A DNA stretch of 18,215 nucleotides from Clostridia bacterium (GTDB taxonomy: Bacteria; Bacillota; Clostridia; Christensenellales; CAG-314). The notes beneath the pieces are model-generated. The model had not been told where the DNA came from. It ran no database searches and saw only the letters and a list, made by a program, of their open reading frames with translations. A program made the position numbers and the translations under genes. The stretch lies in NCBI GenBank assembly GCA_017407305.1, contig JAFQWS010000097.1:1-18215 (forward strand), read 5' to 3'. Of this stretch, positions 6,044 to 13,559 are shown piece by piece (position 1 is the stretch's first letter; every line of letters starts with the position of its first letter).

Positions 6044-6583
6044 ATGAACAAAACTTTGAAAATCACCTTGACTGCCGTCTTTACGGCCCTTTGCGTGGTG
6101 ACAAACATTTTCACCATTCCACTCAACCCTTCGGCAACACAAGTTTTTTCCTTTGTGTACTTTTTGTGTTTTGTCGCAGGTATTTATCTTGGACCAATTT
6201 CCGGTGCGTGCGTTGGTTTTTTGGGAGATTTTATCGGACACCTTATTCATCCGTTGGGCGCATACAACCCCTTGATTGGTTTGTCTTGTATGTTGTTGGG
6301 TGTTATCCCTGCCTTGATGTGGAAACTCAAATGGAAAAATTGGGTAAAATTGGCTCTCTCTTTCGTCATTTGCCTCGTTATATGCACGGCATTTTTGAAC
6401 TGCTTGGGCATCTACCTTTTCATCAATTCGTCAAAAGGCTTTTTTGCCTTTATGCTTGGTCGTATGGCTTTCCAAGCCCCCGTTGCATTGGGCAACCTTG
6501 TATTGATTTACATAGTTGTGGCAAGTAAATTTGTTGACAAATTGTTGCTTAAAGCCAATGCAAATTTCAGCAAGGAAAATTGA
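6044..6583 (+). CDS. folT: ECF transporter S component, folate type (FolT-like)
   Basis: This is an integral membrane substrate-binding subunit of an energy-coupling-factor transporter. With 179 residues and about five to six hydrophobic helices, it fits the S-component fold. The N-terminus KITLTAVFTALCVV is typical. GACVGFLGDFIGHLIHPLGAYNPLIGL (residues 54-80) carries the GD..G...P.GAYNP pattern I associate with folate-type S components. Control by a THF riboswitch supports folate as the substrate. AAGGAG lies 10 nt before the ATG and is buried in a hairpin. No EcfA or EcfT genes are in the window, so it probably shares a housekeeping ECF module encoded elsewhere. It is cotranscribed with a paralogue 2 nt downstream. 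Confidence 0.88.
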   Translation: MNKTLKITLTAVFTALCVVTNIFTIPLNPSATQVFSFVYFLCFVAGIYLGPISGACVGFLGDFIGHLIHPLGAYNPLIGLSCMLLGVIPALMWKLKWKNWVKLALSFVICLVICTAFLNCLGIYLFINSSKGFFAFMLGRMAFQAPVALGNLVLIYIVVASKFVDKLLLKANANFSKEN

Positions 6584-6585
6584 AA

Positions 6586-7161
6586 GTGATTAGAATAAGA
6601 AACAAAACACTAAATATTTGTTTGACGGCAATTTTGACTGCGCTAAACGTTGTTATGTGCATCGTTACAAACAACCTTTATGCAACGCAATTTGTGTCCT
6701 TTGTGTACTTCTTCAGTTTTTTGGCGGGAGTATTTTTGGGCACTTGGTCGGCTGCGTGCGTGGGACTGATGGGATACGTAATCAGCTTTATGGTTGCTAC
6801 ATACGACTTGTTCAACCCCTTTTTGTTGTTGAGCAATGCTTTGATTGGCGTGATTGTGGCACTTTGTCAACATTTGCCCATCAAAAGTGTCACTAAAAAG
6901 GTTTTTATTGCTTTTGTAATAACCTCCCTTGTTTGCACTACCTTTTTGAATACCTTTGGACAATGGTGGATGGCAAGTGGCGAGTGGACCACCTTTCTAG
7001 GATACTTTGTGAGAGTTCCTTGGATGATTGCAGTAAACGCATTTAACGTGGCTCTTGTAATCATTTGCGTAAAGAAAAACGTTTTGCAAAAAATGATAAA
7101 ACACTCGGCTGGACTTTTTGAACAAAACAGCACGTCGCTAAATAAAGATGACGTTTATTAA
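6586..7161 (+). CDS. Second ECF transporter S component (diverged paralogue)
   Basis: The 191-residue membrane protein aligns with its upstream neighbour along its length: TLNICLTAILTALNVVMCIVTN, then FVSFVYFFSFLAGVFLGTWSAACVGLMG. It looks like a tandem duplicate. The substrate-loop motif GD..G...P.GAYNP of the first copy reads GYVISFMVATYDLFNP here, so it has lost the Asp, Gly and Ala-Tyr landmarks and may bind a different ligand. I chose GTG at 6586, with AAGGA 9 nt upstream; a TTG at 6580 overlapping the previous stop is possible but too close to that site. Transcribed from the riboswitch-controlled promoter, it ends at the terminator at 7173-7208. The substrate is unknown; a folate derivative is the simplest guess. 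Confidence 0.82.
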   Translation: MIRIRNKTLNICLTAILTALNVVMCIVTNNLYATQFVSFVYFFSFLAGVFLGTWSAACVGLMGYVISFMVATYDLFNPFLLLSNALIGVIVALCQHLPIKSVTKKVFIAFVITSLVCTTFLNTFGQWWMASGEWTTFLGYFVRVPWMIAVNAFNVALVIICVKKNVLQKMIKHSAGLFEQNSTSLNKDDVY

Positions 7162-7172
7162 AAAATTGCAAC

Positions 7173-7208
7173 AAAAAAACGCGCGACCAAATGGGTCTCG
7201 CGTTTTTT
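7173..7208. terminator. Bidirectional terminator between folT operon and potD
   Basis: ACGCG/CGCGT plus GACC/GGTC form an interrupted stem with a single C/T mismatch. It is flanked by A7 on the left and T8 on the right, and lies between two convergent transcription units, so it can serve both. Confidence 0.85.
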
Positions 7209-7217
7209 TTTGTTGAA

Positions 7218-8645
7218 TTAGTCTTTGTTTTCAATAAGTACGCACATACGTTTTCTTTGGTCAACGTAGATAAGCAAGAAAATTGTGCCCACTACAATGC
7301 CAAAAATAACAATGGATACACCCAACAACGTCCAAGCAGAAACACCTGTGGAGCGAACTCTTTCCCAAACTTGCACCACTTTGGAGTTGCTTGTACCAAA
7401 GTCTTTCATAACACCCAAACGAGTGTCAACGTAGTCGGAATCCAAGTGATCCAAAGGATAACGAATTTCGCTGTCGAAGAAATAACTTGCATCAACGTTG
7501 CCGTATTCATCAAGTTCGGCATATTCGTTTTCCAACAAAATTTCCAAAACTTCGGGCATTTGGCAAATTTGTCTGGAATCAACTGCCGAGGTGTAGCCAA
7601 TGTAAACCATATTTTGTGTTGCAACGTCAGGGCGATTGAGATAGTCAATGAAAAGTTTTGCGCCCGTTTCGTTTTGGCAAGAGGTGGGAATTATCCAACC
7701 GTCAAACCAAATGTTGCCACCCACTTCGGGAGAGAAATAGTTGAGAGTAACTCCTTCGGCTTCCCCTTCTTCAATTGCGTAAATTGCGTCACCACTCCAA
7801 GCAAGGTCGGCATAGGCTGTTCCTGCAATCAAATCGTTTTTGCCAAAGTCCACTTCGTAACCATACAACACTTCTTTTTGGTTGAGCAACGCTTGTTCCA
7901 CTTTAGACAAAAGGATGTCGTCCACCGTGTTGATAAGTTGTCCAACAGACAATGTTTCATAGCCTTGAGGCAAAAGGTCGTATTGTTTCAAATACAAAAC
8001 GGTGGATGCGTAAACGTCACGGATGGAGTCTTTCATAAAAATTCTTTTGTTGAGTTCTTGGCACAAAAGGTCGCCATTTTTGTCTTTGTTCCACAAGACG
8101 CCCCAACCTGCATCGTAAATTTCTTCAATGGAAACACCGTTGCTTTCAAAAACGTCTTGGTTGTACAAAACGCCCAACGTTCCCCACATATAAGGAACCA
8201 TGTAGTCGCTCATTTTTACCGTGCCAACGTTGGGGCAAGTGATGGATGAAAAAACGTTGTCAATTTTTTCAATAATTCTGTCGTCAACGTATTGGCTGTT
8301 TTGATATTGGTCGTCATCAAAGTAGTTGATGGGCAAACAATAACCACCCTCAATCAACTTTTGAATTGCGTATTCGCTTGGACAAATGACGTCAACGTCT
8401 GCGTCGCCTTGTTGAATTTTTGTCAACATTGTTTCATTGGTGTCAAAGGTTACGTAGGTAATTTCTACCTCGCGTCCCGTTTGTTCCAAGTAAAACTCAG
8501 CAAAATCTTCCAAGTCGGTGTCGTAAATGTAGTCTGCCCAGTTGTAAATGACAAGTTTGTCGGCTGTACTGGGTGCGCAAGCACACAAACTGACAATCAA
8601 AGTCGTTGCGAGAATAAAGGCCAAAATTAAAGATATCTTTTTCAT
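7218..8645 (-). CDS. potD: Spermidine/putrescine ABC transporter substrate-binding lipoprotein with C-terminal membrane helix
   Basis: This is the extracellular polyamine-binding component (475 residues). A lipoprotein signal peptide ends in LCAC, with C23 the likely lipidated cysteine. The mature part begins with KLVIYNWADYI, the PotD hallmark, and contains PSEYAIQKLI, PYMWGTLGVLYN and FDGWIIPTSCQN, typical of the family. It is longer than E. coli PotD (about 348 residues). The extension ends in a second hydrophobic helix (about residues 438-460) followed by DQRKR, so the protein would be anchored at both ends. GAGGAGG, located inside the end of potC, stands 6 nt before the ATG. It is the last gene of the operon. 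Spermidine versus putrescine preference cannot be read from sequence. Confidence 0.94.
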   Translation of the reverse strand: MKKISLILAFILATTLIVSLCACAPSTADKLVIYNWADYIYDTDLEDFAEFYLEQTGREVEITYVTFDTNETMLTKIQQGDADVDVICPSEYAIQKLIEGGYCLPINYFDDDQYQNSQYVDDRIIEKIDNVFSSITCPNVGTVKMSDYMVPYMWGTLGVLYNQDVFESNGVSIEEIYDAGWGVLWNKDKNGDLLCQELNKRIFMKDSIRDVYASTVLYLKQYDLLPQGYETLSVGQLINTVDDILLSKVEQALLNQKEVLYGYEVDFGKNDLIAGTAYADLAWSGDAIYAIEEGEAEGVTLNYFSPEVGGNIWFDGWIIPTSCQNETGAKLFIDYLNRPDVATQNMVYIGYTSAVDSRQICQMPEVLEILLENEYAELDEYGNVDASYFFDSEIRYPLDHLDSDYVDTRLGVMKDFGTSNSKVVQVWERVRSTGVSAWTLLGVSIVIFGIVVGTIFLLIYVDQRKRMCVLIENKD

Positions 8646-8646
8646 T

Positions 8647-9453
8647 TTATGCCTCCTCGCGTTTGCTCTTTCTAACGTTTACCACCAACAATGCCGTCAT
8701 AACGACAATGAAAATGATGGAAAATACTGCAAACCAGAAAGGTTCCAAACTTTTAAGACGTGCGTCTTCATAAATGAAGGTGGACAACGTTTCAATGCCC
8801 GTTTGACCTTTGTTGATTTGCGTGATGATGAAGTCGTCCATTGAAATGGTGAAAGCCATGACAAATCCGTTGACAATGCCACTGGAAATGTAGGGAATAA
8901 TGACCTTTACCAAGGCTTCAAAGGGTTTGCATCCCAAGTCAAGTGCTGCTTCGTACAAATTGGAATTCATTTGTTTGAGACGAGGCAAAATGGACAAAAC
9001 AACGTAAGGGGTGCAAAAAGATACGTGTGCAATGATAAGTCTTACCCAACCTTGAGGGAAGGCAAAGGTTGCAAAAAAGACCATCAAACTGACTGCCATA
9101 ACAATTTCGCTGTTGACCAAGGGAAGTTGGTTGACAGCCAAAGTGATTTTTTTGAGTCTTGGTTTCAAATAGAAAATACCAATGGTTGCAAACGTTCCCA
9201 AAACTGTGGAAATGACTGCCGACACAATTGCCAAAACAAAGGTGTTTTTGAGCGCATCCAACAATGCAGGTGTTTTTTCCGACGTAAAAATGGAGGCGTA
9301 AGCTTCCAGAGTAAATCCGTTGGAAAAGGAGAAGTTTGCGCTGTTGGTAAAAGAAAATACGATAATGACCAAAATTGGCAAATAGAGCAATGCCAAGACG
9401 ATTGCCAAATAACTTTCGGCAAACGCACGTTGAACTTTTTCTTTTTTCATCAT
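8647..9453 (-). CDS. potC: Polyamine ABC transporter permease PotC
   Basis: This 268-residue inner permease subunit has about six membrane helices. The EAA loop, EAALDLGCKPFEALVKVIIP, contacts the ATPase. The pattern FSFTNSANFSF after helix 1 is common in PotC. Start ATG at 9453 (tandem ATG ATG; 9450 is the alternative), with AAGGAG 6 nt upstream. The start overlaps the potB stop by 4 bp (ATGA), a sign of coupled translation. PotB and PotC form the heterodimeric channel. Confidence 0.95.
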   Translation of the reverse strand: MMKKEKVQRAFAESYLAIVLALLYLPILVIIVFSFTNSANFSFSNGFTLEAYASIFTSEKTPALLDALKNTFVLAIVSAVISTVLGTFATIGIFYLKPRLKKITLAVNQLPLVNSEIVMAVSLMVFFATFAFPQGWVRLIIAHVSFCTPYVVLSILPRLKQMNSNLYEAALDLGCKPFEALVKVIIPYISSGIVNGFVMAFTISMDDFIITQINKGQTGIETLSTFIYEDARLKSLEPFWFAVFSIIFIVVMTALLVVNVRKSKREEA

Positions 9454-10244
9454 AGCATACTCCTTGAAACGTCATCATCGTTGCCACCGGCACGGTTGAC
9501 CAAAAGATTGAACAACACCACCAACAACAACATGACCAAACTCATGACACTGCCCACACCATACATGTTTTGTGAAAACTTGGTTTGGATGGAATCGCCA
9601 AACAAGAAAATTTGACGATTGCTCAAAAGTTCGGAAATTGCAAAAGTTGATACCGAGGGAATAAACACCATTGTTATTCCCGACAAAATGCCCGACCAAG
9701 ACAAAGGCACGATTGTTTTGACGAAAGTTTGCAAGCCGTTTGCTCCCAAGTCGTGAGATGCCTCAATCAAATTTTTGTCAATGCCTGCAATTGCCGTGTG
9801 CAAAGGCAAAATCATATAAGGAAGATAGTTGTAAACCATACCAAACACAACCGTTCCCATGCCAAGTTCAATGCCAAGTGCCAAGAAAATTGCCTTTGTG
9901 GACAATGTTCTGATAAGAAAGTTTACCCAAGTGGGCAAAATGAACAACAAAACGTAAATTTTGCTGGATGCATGATACTTTGCCAAAAAATATGCCGTGG
10001 GATAACCAATAAGCAAACACAACAAAGTCGTTGCAAAACCTATGATAAGAGAGTTTTCCAACACTTGAAGTCCCGTTGTGTCCGAGAAAAATTCGACAAA
10101 GTTGTCAAAACTCAATGCTCCATCTACCAAAAAGGCATTGAGCAAGATCAAAACCAAAGGCACCACCACAAACAACATCAAAAACAAGACGTAGGGATAG
10201 GCAAAGGCGCGTCTGGTCAACGTAATGCCTTTAGTCTTCTTCAT
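9450..10244 (-). CDS. potB: Polyamine ABC transporter permease PotB
   Basis: This 264-residue permease subunit pairs with PotC. It has six predicted membrane helices and an EAA loop, EASHDLGANGLQTFVKTIVPLS. LPTWVNFLIRT is a recognised PotB segment. I placed the start at MKKTKG (10244), with GAGGTG about 7 nt upstream; the open frame extends six codons further to a TTG, which lacks support. The start lies inside the end of potA, overlapping it by 14 bp. Confidence 0.95.
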   Translation of the reverse strand: MKKTKGITLTRRAFAYPYVLFLMLFVVVPLVLILLNAFLVDGALSFDNFVEFFSDTTGLQVLENSLIIGFATTLLCLLIGYPTAYFLAKYHASSKIYVLLFILPTWVNFLIRTLSTKAIFLALGIELGMGTVVFGMVYNYLPYMILPLHTAIAGIDKNLIEASHDLGANGLQTFVKTIVPLSWSGILSGITMVFIPSVSTFAISELLSNRQIFLFGDSIQTKFSQNMYGVGSVMSLVMLLLVVLFNLLVNRAGGNDDDVSRSML

Positions 10245-11691
10245 TGGGCAACACCTCAACAATCAATTTTTCTTTTGCCACCGACAAACCGACTCTGTCG
10301 CCAACCAACCAATCATCTTCGGTGTCAACGAAAAAGTCGACGTATTCGTCCGTGCGCACGATACATTGATAATAACTTCCTTTGTAGATGCTGTTGACAA
10401 CGGTAACGCCAATTGTGCCGTCTTCTTCGTCGTCGTGCAATTCTACGTCGTCAAAATCAATGGATACTTTTACTTTTGTGCCAATTTCTGCATTGCAGTT
10501 GCATTCAAACTTGCCACCACAAAATTCCACCACGCCGTCGTCGACAATTTCGCCTTCCACAACGTTGATGATGCGTTCTTTGTGCATAACTTGAATATCA
10601 AAAGGTTTGACGTACAAACCAATGATTTCATTTTCTTTTTTGGGGATGTTGTCGGTGATTTGAATTTCGTTTTCTTCTTCGTCAATGGTGTTGACGGTGG
10701 ACAAGAAATGGTCGCCTTTGAAAACGCAACTGGAAACTTTTACTTGAAGTTGTGCCTTTTCGTCATCTTTGTCTACACATACCCAATCTTCCGGACGAAT
10801 GATGACGTCGATTGGTTCGTTGCTCTTAAATCCTTTGTCAACACATTCAAAATCGTGGTTGATGAAGTTGACGCAAAAGTCTTTTTTCATTGTGCCAGAG
10901 AAAATGTTGCTTTCGCCAATGAAGTCGGCAACAAACGCGTTTGCAGGTTCGTCATAAACTTGTTTTGCTGTGCCAATTTGTTGGATGACACCGTTTTTCA
11001 TGATGATGATTCTGTCCGACATGGTCAAGGCTTCTTCTTGATCGTGTGTTACGTATACGAAAGTAATGCCCAAGTTTTTGTGCATTGCTTTAAGTTCCAA
11101 CTGCATATCTTTGCGCATTTTAAGGTCCAATGCACCCAAAGGTTCGTCCAACAACAAAACTTCCGGTTCGTTTACCAATGCGCGAGCAATGGCAACACGT
11201 TGTTGTTGACCACCCGACAAAGAGTCTACACTTCTGTATCCATAGTCTTCCAAGTCCACCATTTTCAAGGCTTTTTCCACCTTTTGTTTGATTTCTTCTT
11301 TGGTCAACTTGCGATAAAGTTGGTAAGTGTTGCCACCCTTTTCTTTCGTGCCATTTTCCACAAGTTTGTTTTTCAAACCAAACGCAACGTTGCCAAACAC
11401 GTTGAGGTGAGGGAACAACGCGTACTTTTGGAAAACGGTGTTGAGATTGCGTCTGTGGGGAGGAACGGTGGTGATATCTTCGCCGTTGAACAAAATTTGT
11501 CCATCGGTGGGTTTTTCAAAACCTGCAATCATGCGCAAAGTGGTCGTTTTGCCACAGCCGGAAGGGCCCAACAAAGTGACAAATTCGCCCTTTTTGATGG
11601 AGAAAGATACGTTGTTTACTGCAGGTTTTACACCAAAATATTTGTTTACATTTTTGAGTTCGATAATTTTTGAGGTGTCGTTTTTTTTCAT
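10231..11691 (-). CDS. potA: Polyamine ABC transporter ATP-binding protein PotA, with extended C-terminus
   Basis: This ATPase drives polyamine import. Motifs: Walker A GPSGCGKTT (residues 42-50), Q-loop Q88, signature LSGGQQQR (158-165), Walker B VLLLDEP (178-184) and switch H216. The FVADFIGESNIF segment leads into the regulatory domain. At 486 residues it is about 100 longer than usual PotA. The extra length is a ~24-residue charged insert in the helical subdomain (about 107-130) and a C-terminal region that appears to hold two TOBE-like repeats, each with an S.(I/V)(Y/F)KG(S/D) core (about 295-330 and 425-483). The linker is rich in Asp and Glu. AAGGAG lies 7 nt before the ATG, and the gene follows its regulator after 9 bp. 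Confidence 0.95.
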   Translation of the reverse strand: MKKNDTSKIIELKNVNKYFGVKPAVNNVSFSIKKGEFVTLLGPSGCGKTTTLRMIAGFEKPTDGQILFNGEDITTVPPHRRNLNTVFQKYALFPHLNVFGNVAFGLKNKLVENGTKEKGGNTYQLYRKLTKEEIKQKVEKALKMVDLEDYGYRSVDSLSGGQQQRVAIARALVNEPEVLLLDEPLGALDLKMRKDMQLELKAMHKNLGITFVYVTHDQEEALTMSDRIIIMKNGVIQQIGTAKQVYDEPANAFVADFIGESNIFSGTMKKDFCVNFINHDFECVDKGFKSNEPIDVIIRPEDWVCVDKDDEKAQLQVKVSSCVFKGDHFLSTVNTIDEEENEIQITDNIPKKENEIIGLYVKPFDIQVMHKERIINVVEGEIVDDGVVEFCGGKFECNCNAEIGTKVKVSIDFDDVELHDDEEDGTIGVTVVNSIYKGSYYQCIVRTDEYVDFFVDTEDDWLVGDRVGLSVAKEKLIVEVLPNEED

Positions 11692-11700
11692 TTGTGCTCC

Positions 11701-12234
11701 TTAAAAATTTGAGGGAGTGGCCACCCACAAAACTTGTGATTGATTTTTTGCCACGTTGACCAATTGGTGTTGACGTTTGCCATCCAAATAGAAGGCTTCG
11801 CCCTTTTTGACGGTGTACGTTCGATTTTCGCAAACAATCTTTATCTTGCCTTGCAAAACGTAACCAAACTCTTGCCCTTCAAAAGGTTCTCTAACAACCG
11901 ATGCTCCTTCTTGTGGCAAAGTCAAAATGATGGGTTCCATGTCGTTTTTTTGAGAGTTGGGAACAAGCCACGTGCTTGTGCCATCTCCGTTTGCCGACTG
12001 GAAGTAGTCCTCTTGACCAAAAACAACCTTTTCATTTTCGCTGTCGGCAAAAAACTCTTTCAAAGAGATGCCAAGACACTCCAATATGTCCACAAGCGTT
12101 GCAATGGACGGACTGCACAAATCGTTTTCCAACTGAGAAATGTAACCTTTTGTCAGTTCGCATCTGTCGGCAAGTTCTTCTTGCGTCAACGCTCTTTGCA
12201 GTCGTATTTGTTTCAATTTTTTTCCAATTTCCAT
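11701..12234 (-). CDS. XRE-family regulator with cupin domain (probable pot operon regulator)
   Basis: The 177-residue protein has an N-terminal helix-turn-helix (about residues 3-60; LTQEELADRCELTKGYISQLEN is the recognition part). A C-terminal cupin barrel (about 100-170; FGYVLQGKIKIVCENRTYTVKKGEAFYLDG) probably binds a small ligand. This architecture, like PuuR, is commonly the first gene of clostridial potABCD operons and is thought to sense polyamines. I chose the ATG at 12234 (MEIGKKL), 10 nt from AAGGGGG; the ATG at 12243 lies only 1 nt from that site. It is cotranscribed with potA, so autoregulation is likely. A candidate operator lies in its leader. Confidence 0.9.
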   Translation of the reverse strand: MEIGKKLKQIRLQRALTQEELADRCELTKGYISQLENDLCSPSIATLVDILECLGISLKEFFADSENEKVVFGQEDYFQSANGDGTSTWLVPNSQKNDMEPIILTLPQEGASVVREPFEGQEFGYVLQGKIKIVCENRTYTVKKGEAFYLDGKRQHQLVNVAKNQSQVLWVATPSNF

Positions 12235-12259
12235 AAAAGGCATACCCCCTTATAAAAAC

Positions 12260-12297
12260 TTGTCGCACAATAACTTTTTTAACACCTTTTGCGACAA
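12260..12297. promoter_or_regulatory. Inverted repeat in the pot operon leader (candidate operator)
   Basis: TTGTCGCA (12260-12267) and TGCGACAA (12290-12297) are perfect inverted 8-mers. Their centres are 30 bp apart, close to three helical turns. They lie between the promoter and the ribosome site of the XRE-cupin gene. They could be operator half-sites for that regulator, or an mRNA stem. Confidence 0.45.
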
Positions 12298-12321
12298 AAA
12301 ACGTGTTGTAAAAACAATGTG

Positions 12322-12351
12322 ATTATATACGCGAAAGTTAAGTTTTGTCAA
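12322..12351 (-). promoter_or_regulatory. Sigma-A promoter of the regulator-potABCD operon
   Basis: On the minus strand consensus TTGACA (12351-12346), an 18-nt spacer, and consensus TATAAT (12327-12322). The leader to the first ATG is about 80 nt. Confidence 0.78.
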
Positions 12352-12460
12352 ACATTTAGATTAAAATTACTAAACTTTTTTGCTCTTTTTTCACGCTTTT
12401 TTCTTTTAAGAAAACTCTTGCCATTTTTTTGGCGAATTGCTTTTGCAAAAACAAAAAAAA

Positions 12461-12481
12461 GCAAGTGCAATTTGCACTTGC
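12461..12481 (-). terminator. Intrinsic terminator of the SHOCT-like gene
   Basis: GCAAGTGC / GCACTTGC form an 8-bp stem with an AATTT loop, flanked by A8 on the left and T5 on the right. On the minus strand it is followed by eight T residues. It starts 24 nt beyond the stop codon. Confidence 0.85.
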
Positions 12482-12505
12482 TTTTTAAATAATAGTTGTA
12501 AATTT

Positions 12506-13507
12506 TTAGTTCTTTTTGTCGGACAAGAAAGACATAATGAGCGCAGTATATTCGTTTTCGGTGATTGCACCAAGTTCGTACAAACGTTTGACTTTTTCCA
12601 ATTGTTTGCTTGTGGTGTCGTCCAAATAACGCGTTCTGTCTCCATTGTAGGCAGGGGTGCTTCCATAGGTGCTGTCCACAACTTGTGCAACGGACATGTT
12701 TTCTTGTACTTCAAATTTTGCGGGAACTTCTTTTTGAGGTTTACTTGTGGGTTGAATGATGGACTCAACCTTGGGTTGTTGAGGAGCATCAACACCTTTT
12801 CGTTGCGCAGGTGCAGACGAGCGTCTTACACCACGATTTGCAATGGCTTCTTGGCTGGGTGCGACAGGTTCTGCTTGAAGTTTTGCAAGTTCTTCTTGAA
12901 TTGAAGGTGTTTCTTCCTTTTGCTCCACTTCTTGTGCTTGAGTGGCAACTTCTTGGGGTTGTTCAACTGCAACTTCTTGAGGTTGTTCAACTGCAACTTC
13001 TTGAGGTTGCTCTTCGTCGACAATTTGTTCTTTTTCCACTGCCACTTTGGGTGCTTTTGCCTTGTTGGGCAAGAATAAACAAATGAAATACAAAAACAAT
13101 TGAAATGCCACTGCACACAAAACGATGTAGTCAAAATATTGAATAGATTCAATTACCCATGCGACTTGAGTCAAGTAAAGCACTGCCAATGCAACAGCCG
13201 AACCAATGAAAGCCATGACCGTACCAAAACCCAATGCAGGTTTCTTTTTGAGCAAACAAACGTTTGCAACAGCAAGTGTAACACTGGGCAAATAACAAGC
13301 TACAGCCAACACTACCCAAAAAGATTGAACGTAAGTTGTGTATTGATTTAATACTTCAAAAAACTTGTCATAGACGGTTGCAACTGCTTGAGGCAAAAAT
13401 TCCGTTGCAAAACCCAACGTCATAACGACGGAAAGTGCAAAGAAAAACATTGCAACGACAATGTTGATAATTGATGCGATTGTGGTAAATACTCTTTTAA
13501 CTTTCAT
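12506..13507 (-). CDS. Four-helix membrane protein with 8-residue repeats and SHOCT-like C-terminus
   Basis: I do not recognise this 333-residue protein as a named gene. It has four predicted membrane helices (about 8-33, 62-84, 91-115 and 126-146). A long polar, probably disordered segment rich in Glu, Gln, Pro and Val contains three tandem copies of EQPQEVAV (166-189). It ends with a helical hairpin, LEKVKRLYELGAITENEYTALIMSFL (303-328), which resembles the SHOCT domain often found at the ends of membrane proteins. I chose the ATG at 13507, because GGAGG is 9 nt upstream; the ATG at 13516 touches that site. It has its own promoter and terminator. The function is unknown; the tail probably mediates oligomerisation or partner binding on the cytoplasmic side. 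Confidence 0.75.
   Translation of the reverse strand: MKVKRVFTTIASIINIVVAMFFFALSVVMTLGFATEFLPQAVATVYDKFFEVLNQYTTYVQSFWVVLAVACYLPSVTLAVANVCLLKKKPALGFGTVMAFIGSAVALAVLYLTQVAWVIESIQYFDYIVLCAVAFQLFLYFICLFLPNKAKAPKVAVEKEQIVDEEQPQEVAVEQPQEVAVEQPQEVATQAQEVEQKEETPSIQEELAKLQAEPVAPSQEAIANRGVRRSSAPAQRKGVDAPQQPKVESIIQPTSKPQKEVPAKFEVQENMSVAQVVDSTYGSTPAYNGDRTRYLDDTTSKQLEKVKRLYELGAITENEYTALIMSFLSDKKN
12945..13016. repeat. 24-bp tandem repeat (three copies) inside the SHOCT-like gene
   Basis: Three units start at 12945, 12969 and 12993. The first two differ by one base; the third diverges at its end. Each encodes EQPQEVAV or a close variant. Being a multiple of three, copy number can change without shifting the frame. 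Confidence 0.85.
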
Positions 13508-13521
13508 TGAAACCATCCTCC

Positions 13522-13559
13522 GTTTGGTATATTGTACCAAACTGAAAAACATTAGTCAA
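13522..13559 (-). promoter_or_regulatory. Promoter of the SHOCT-like gene with overlapping operator-like dyad
   Basis: On the minus strand TTGACT (13559-13554), a 17-nt spacer, and TACAAT (13536-13531). The inverted repeat GTTTGGTA-TATTG-TACCAAAC (13522-13542) covers the -10 and the expected start point, a typical repressor position. The -35 overlaps the tcdA stop codon. Confidence 0.62.

Noticed and set aside
5825..6250. 142-codon N-terminal extension of the DUF421 protein
   Set aside because: It is polar and unlike the family, and it overlaps the riboswitch and start of folT on the other strand; homologues begin at MLIIFF.
7191..8249. 352-codon open frame on the plus strand
   Set aside because: Antisense shadow of potD, codon-aligned, starting inside the terminator; no recognisable motif.
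10225..11673. 482-codon open frame on the plus strand
   Set aside because: Exactly opposite potA in codon-aligned register; low-complexity Phe/Val/Asn-rich product with no family resemblance; explained by missing TTA/CTA/TCA codons in potA.
12811..13086. 91-codon plus-strand frame rich in Leu and Gln with repeats
   Set aside because: A shadow of the repeat region in the SHOCT-like gene; no ribosome site.
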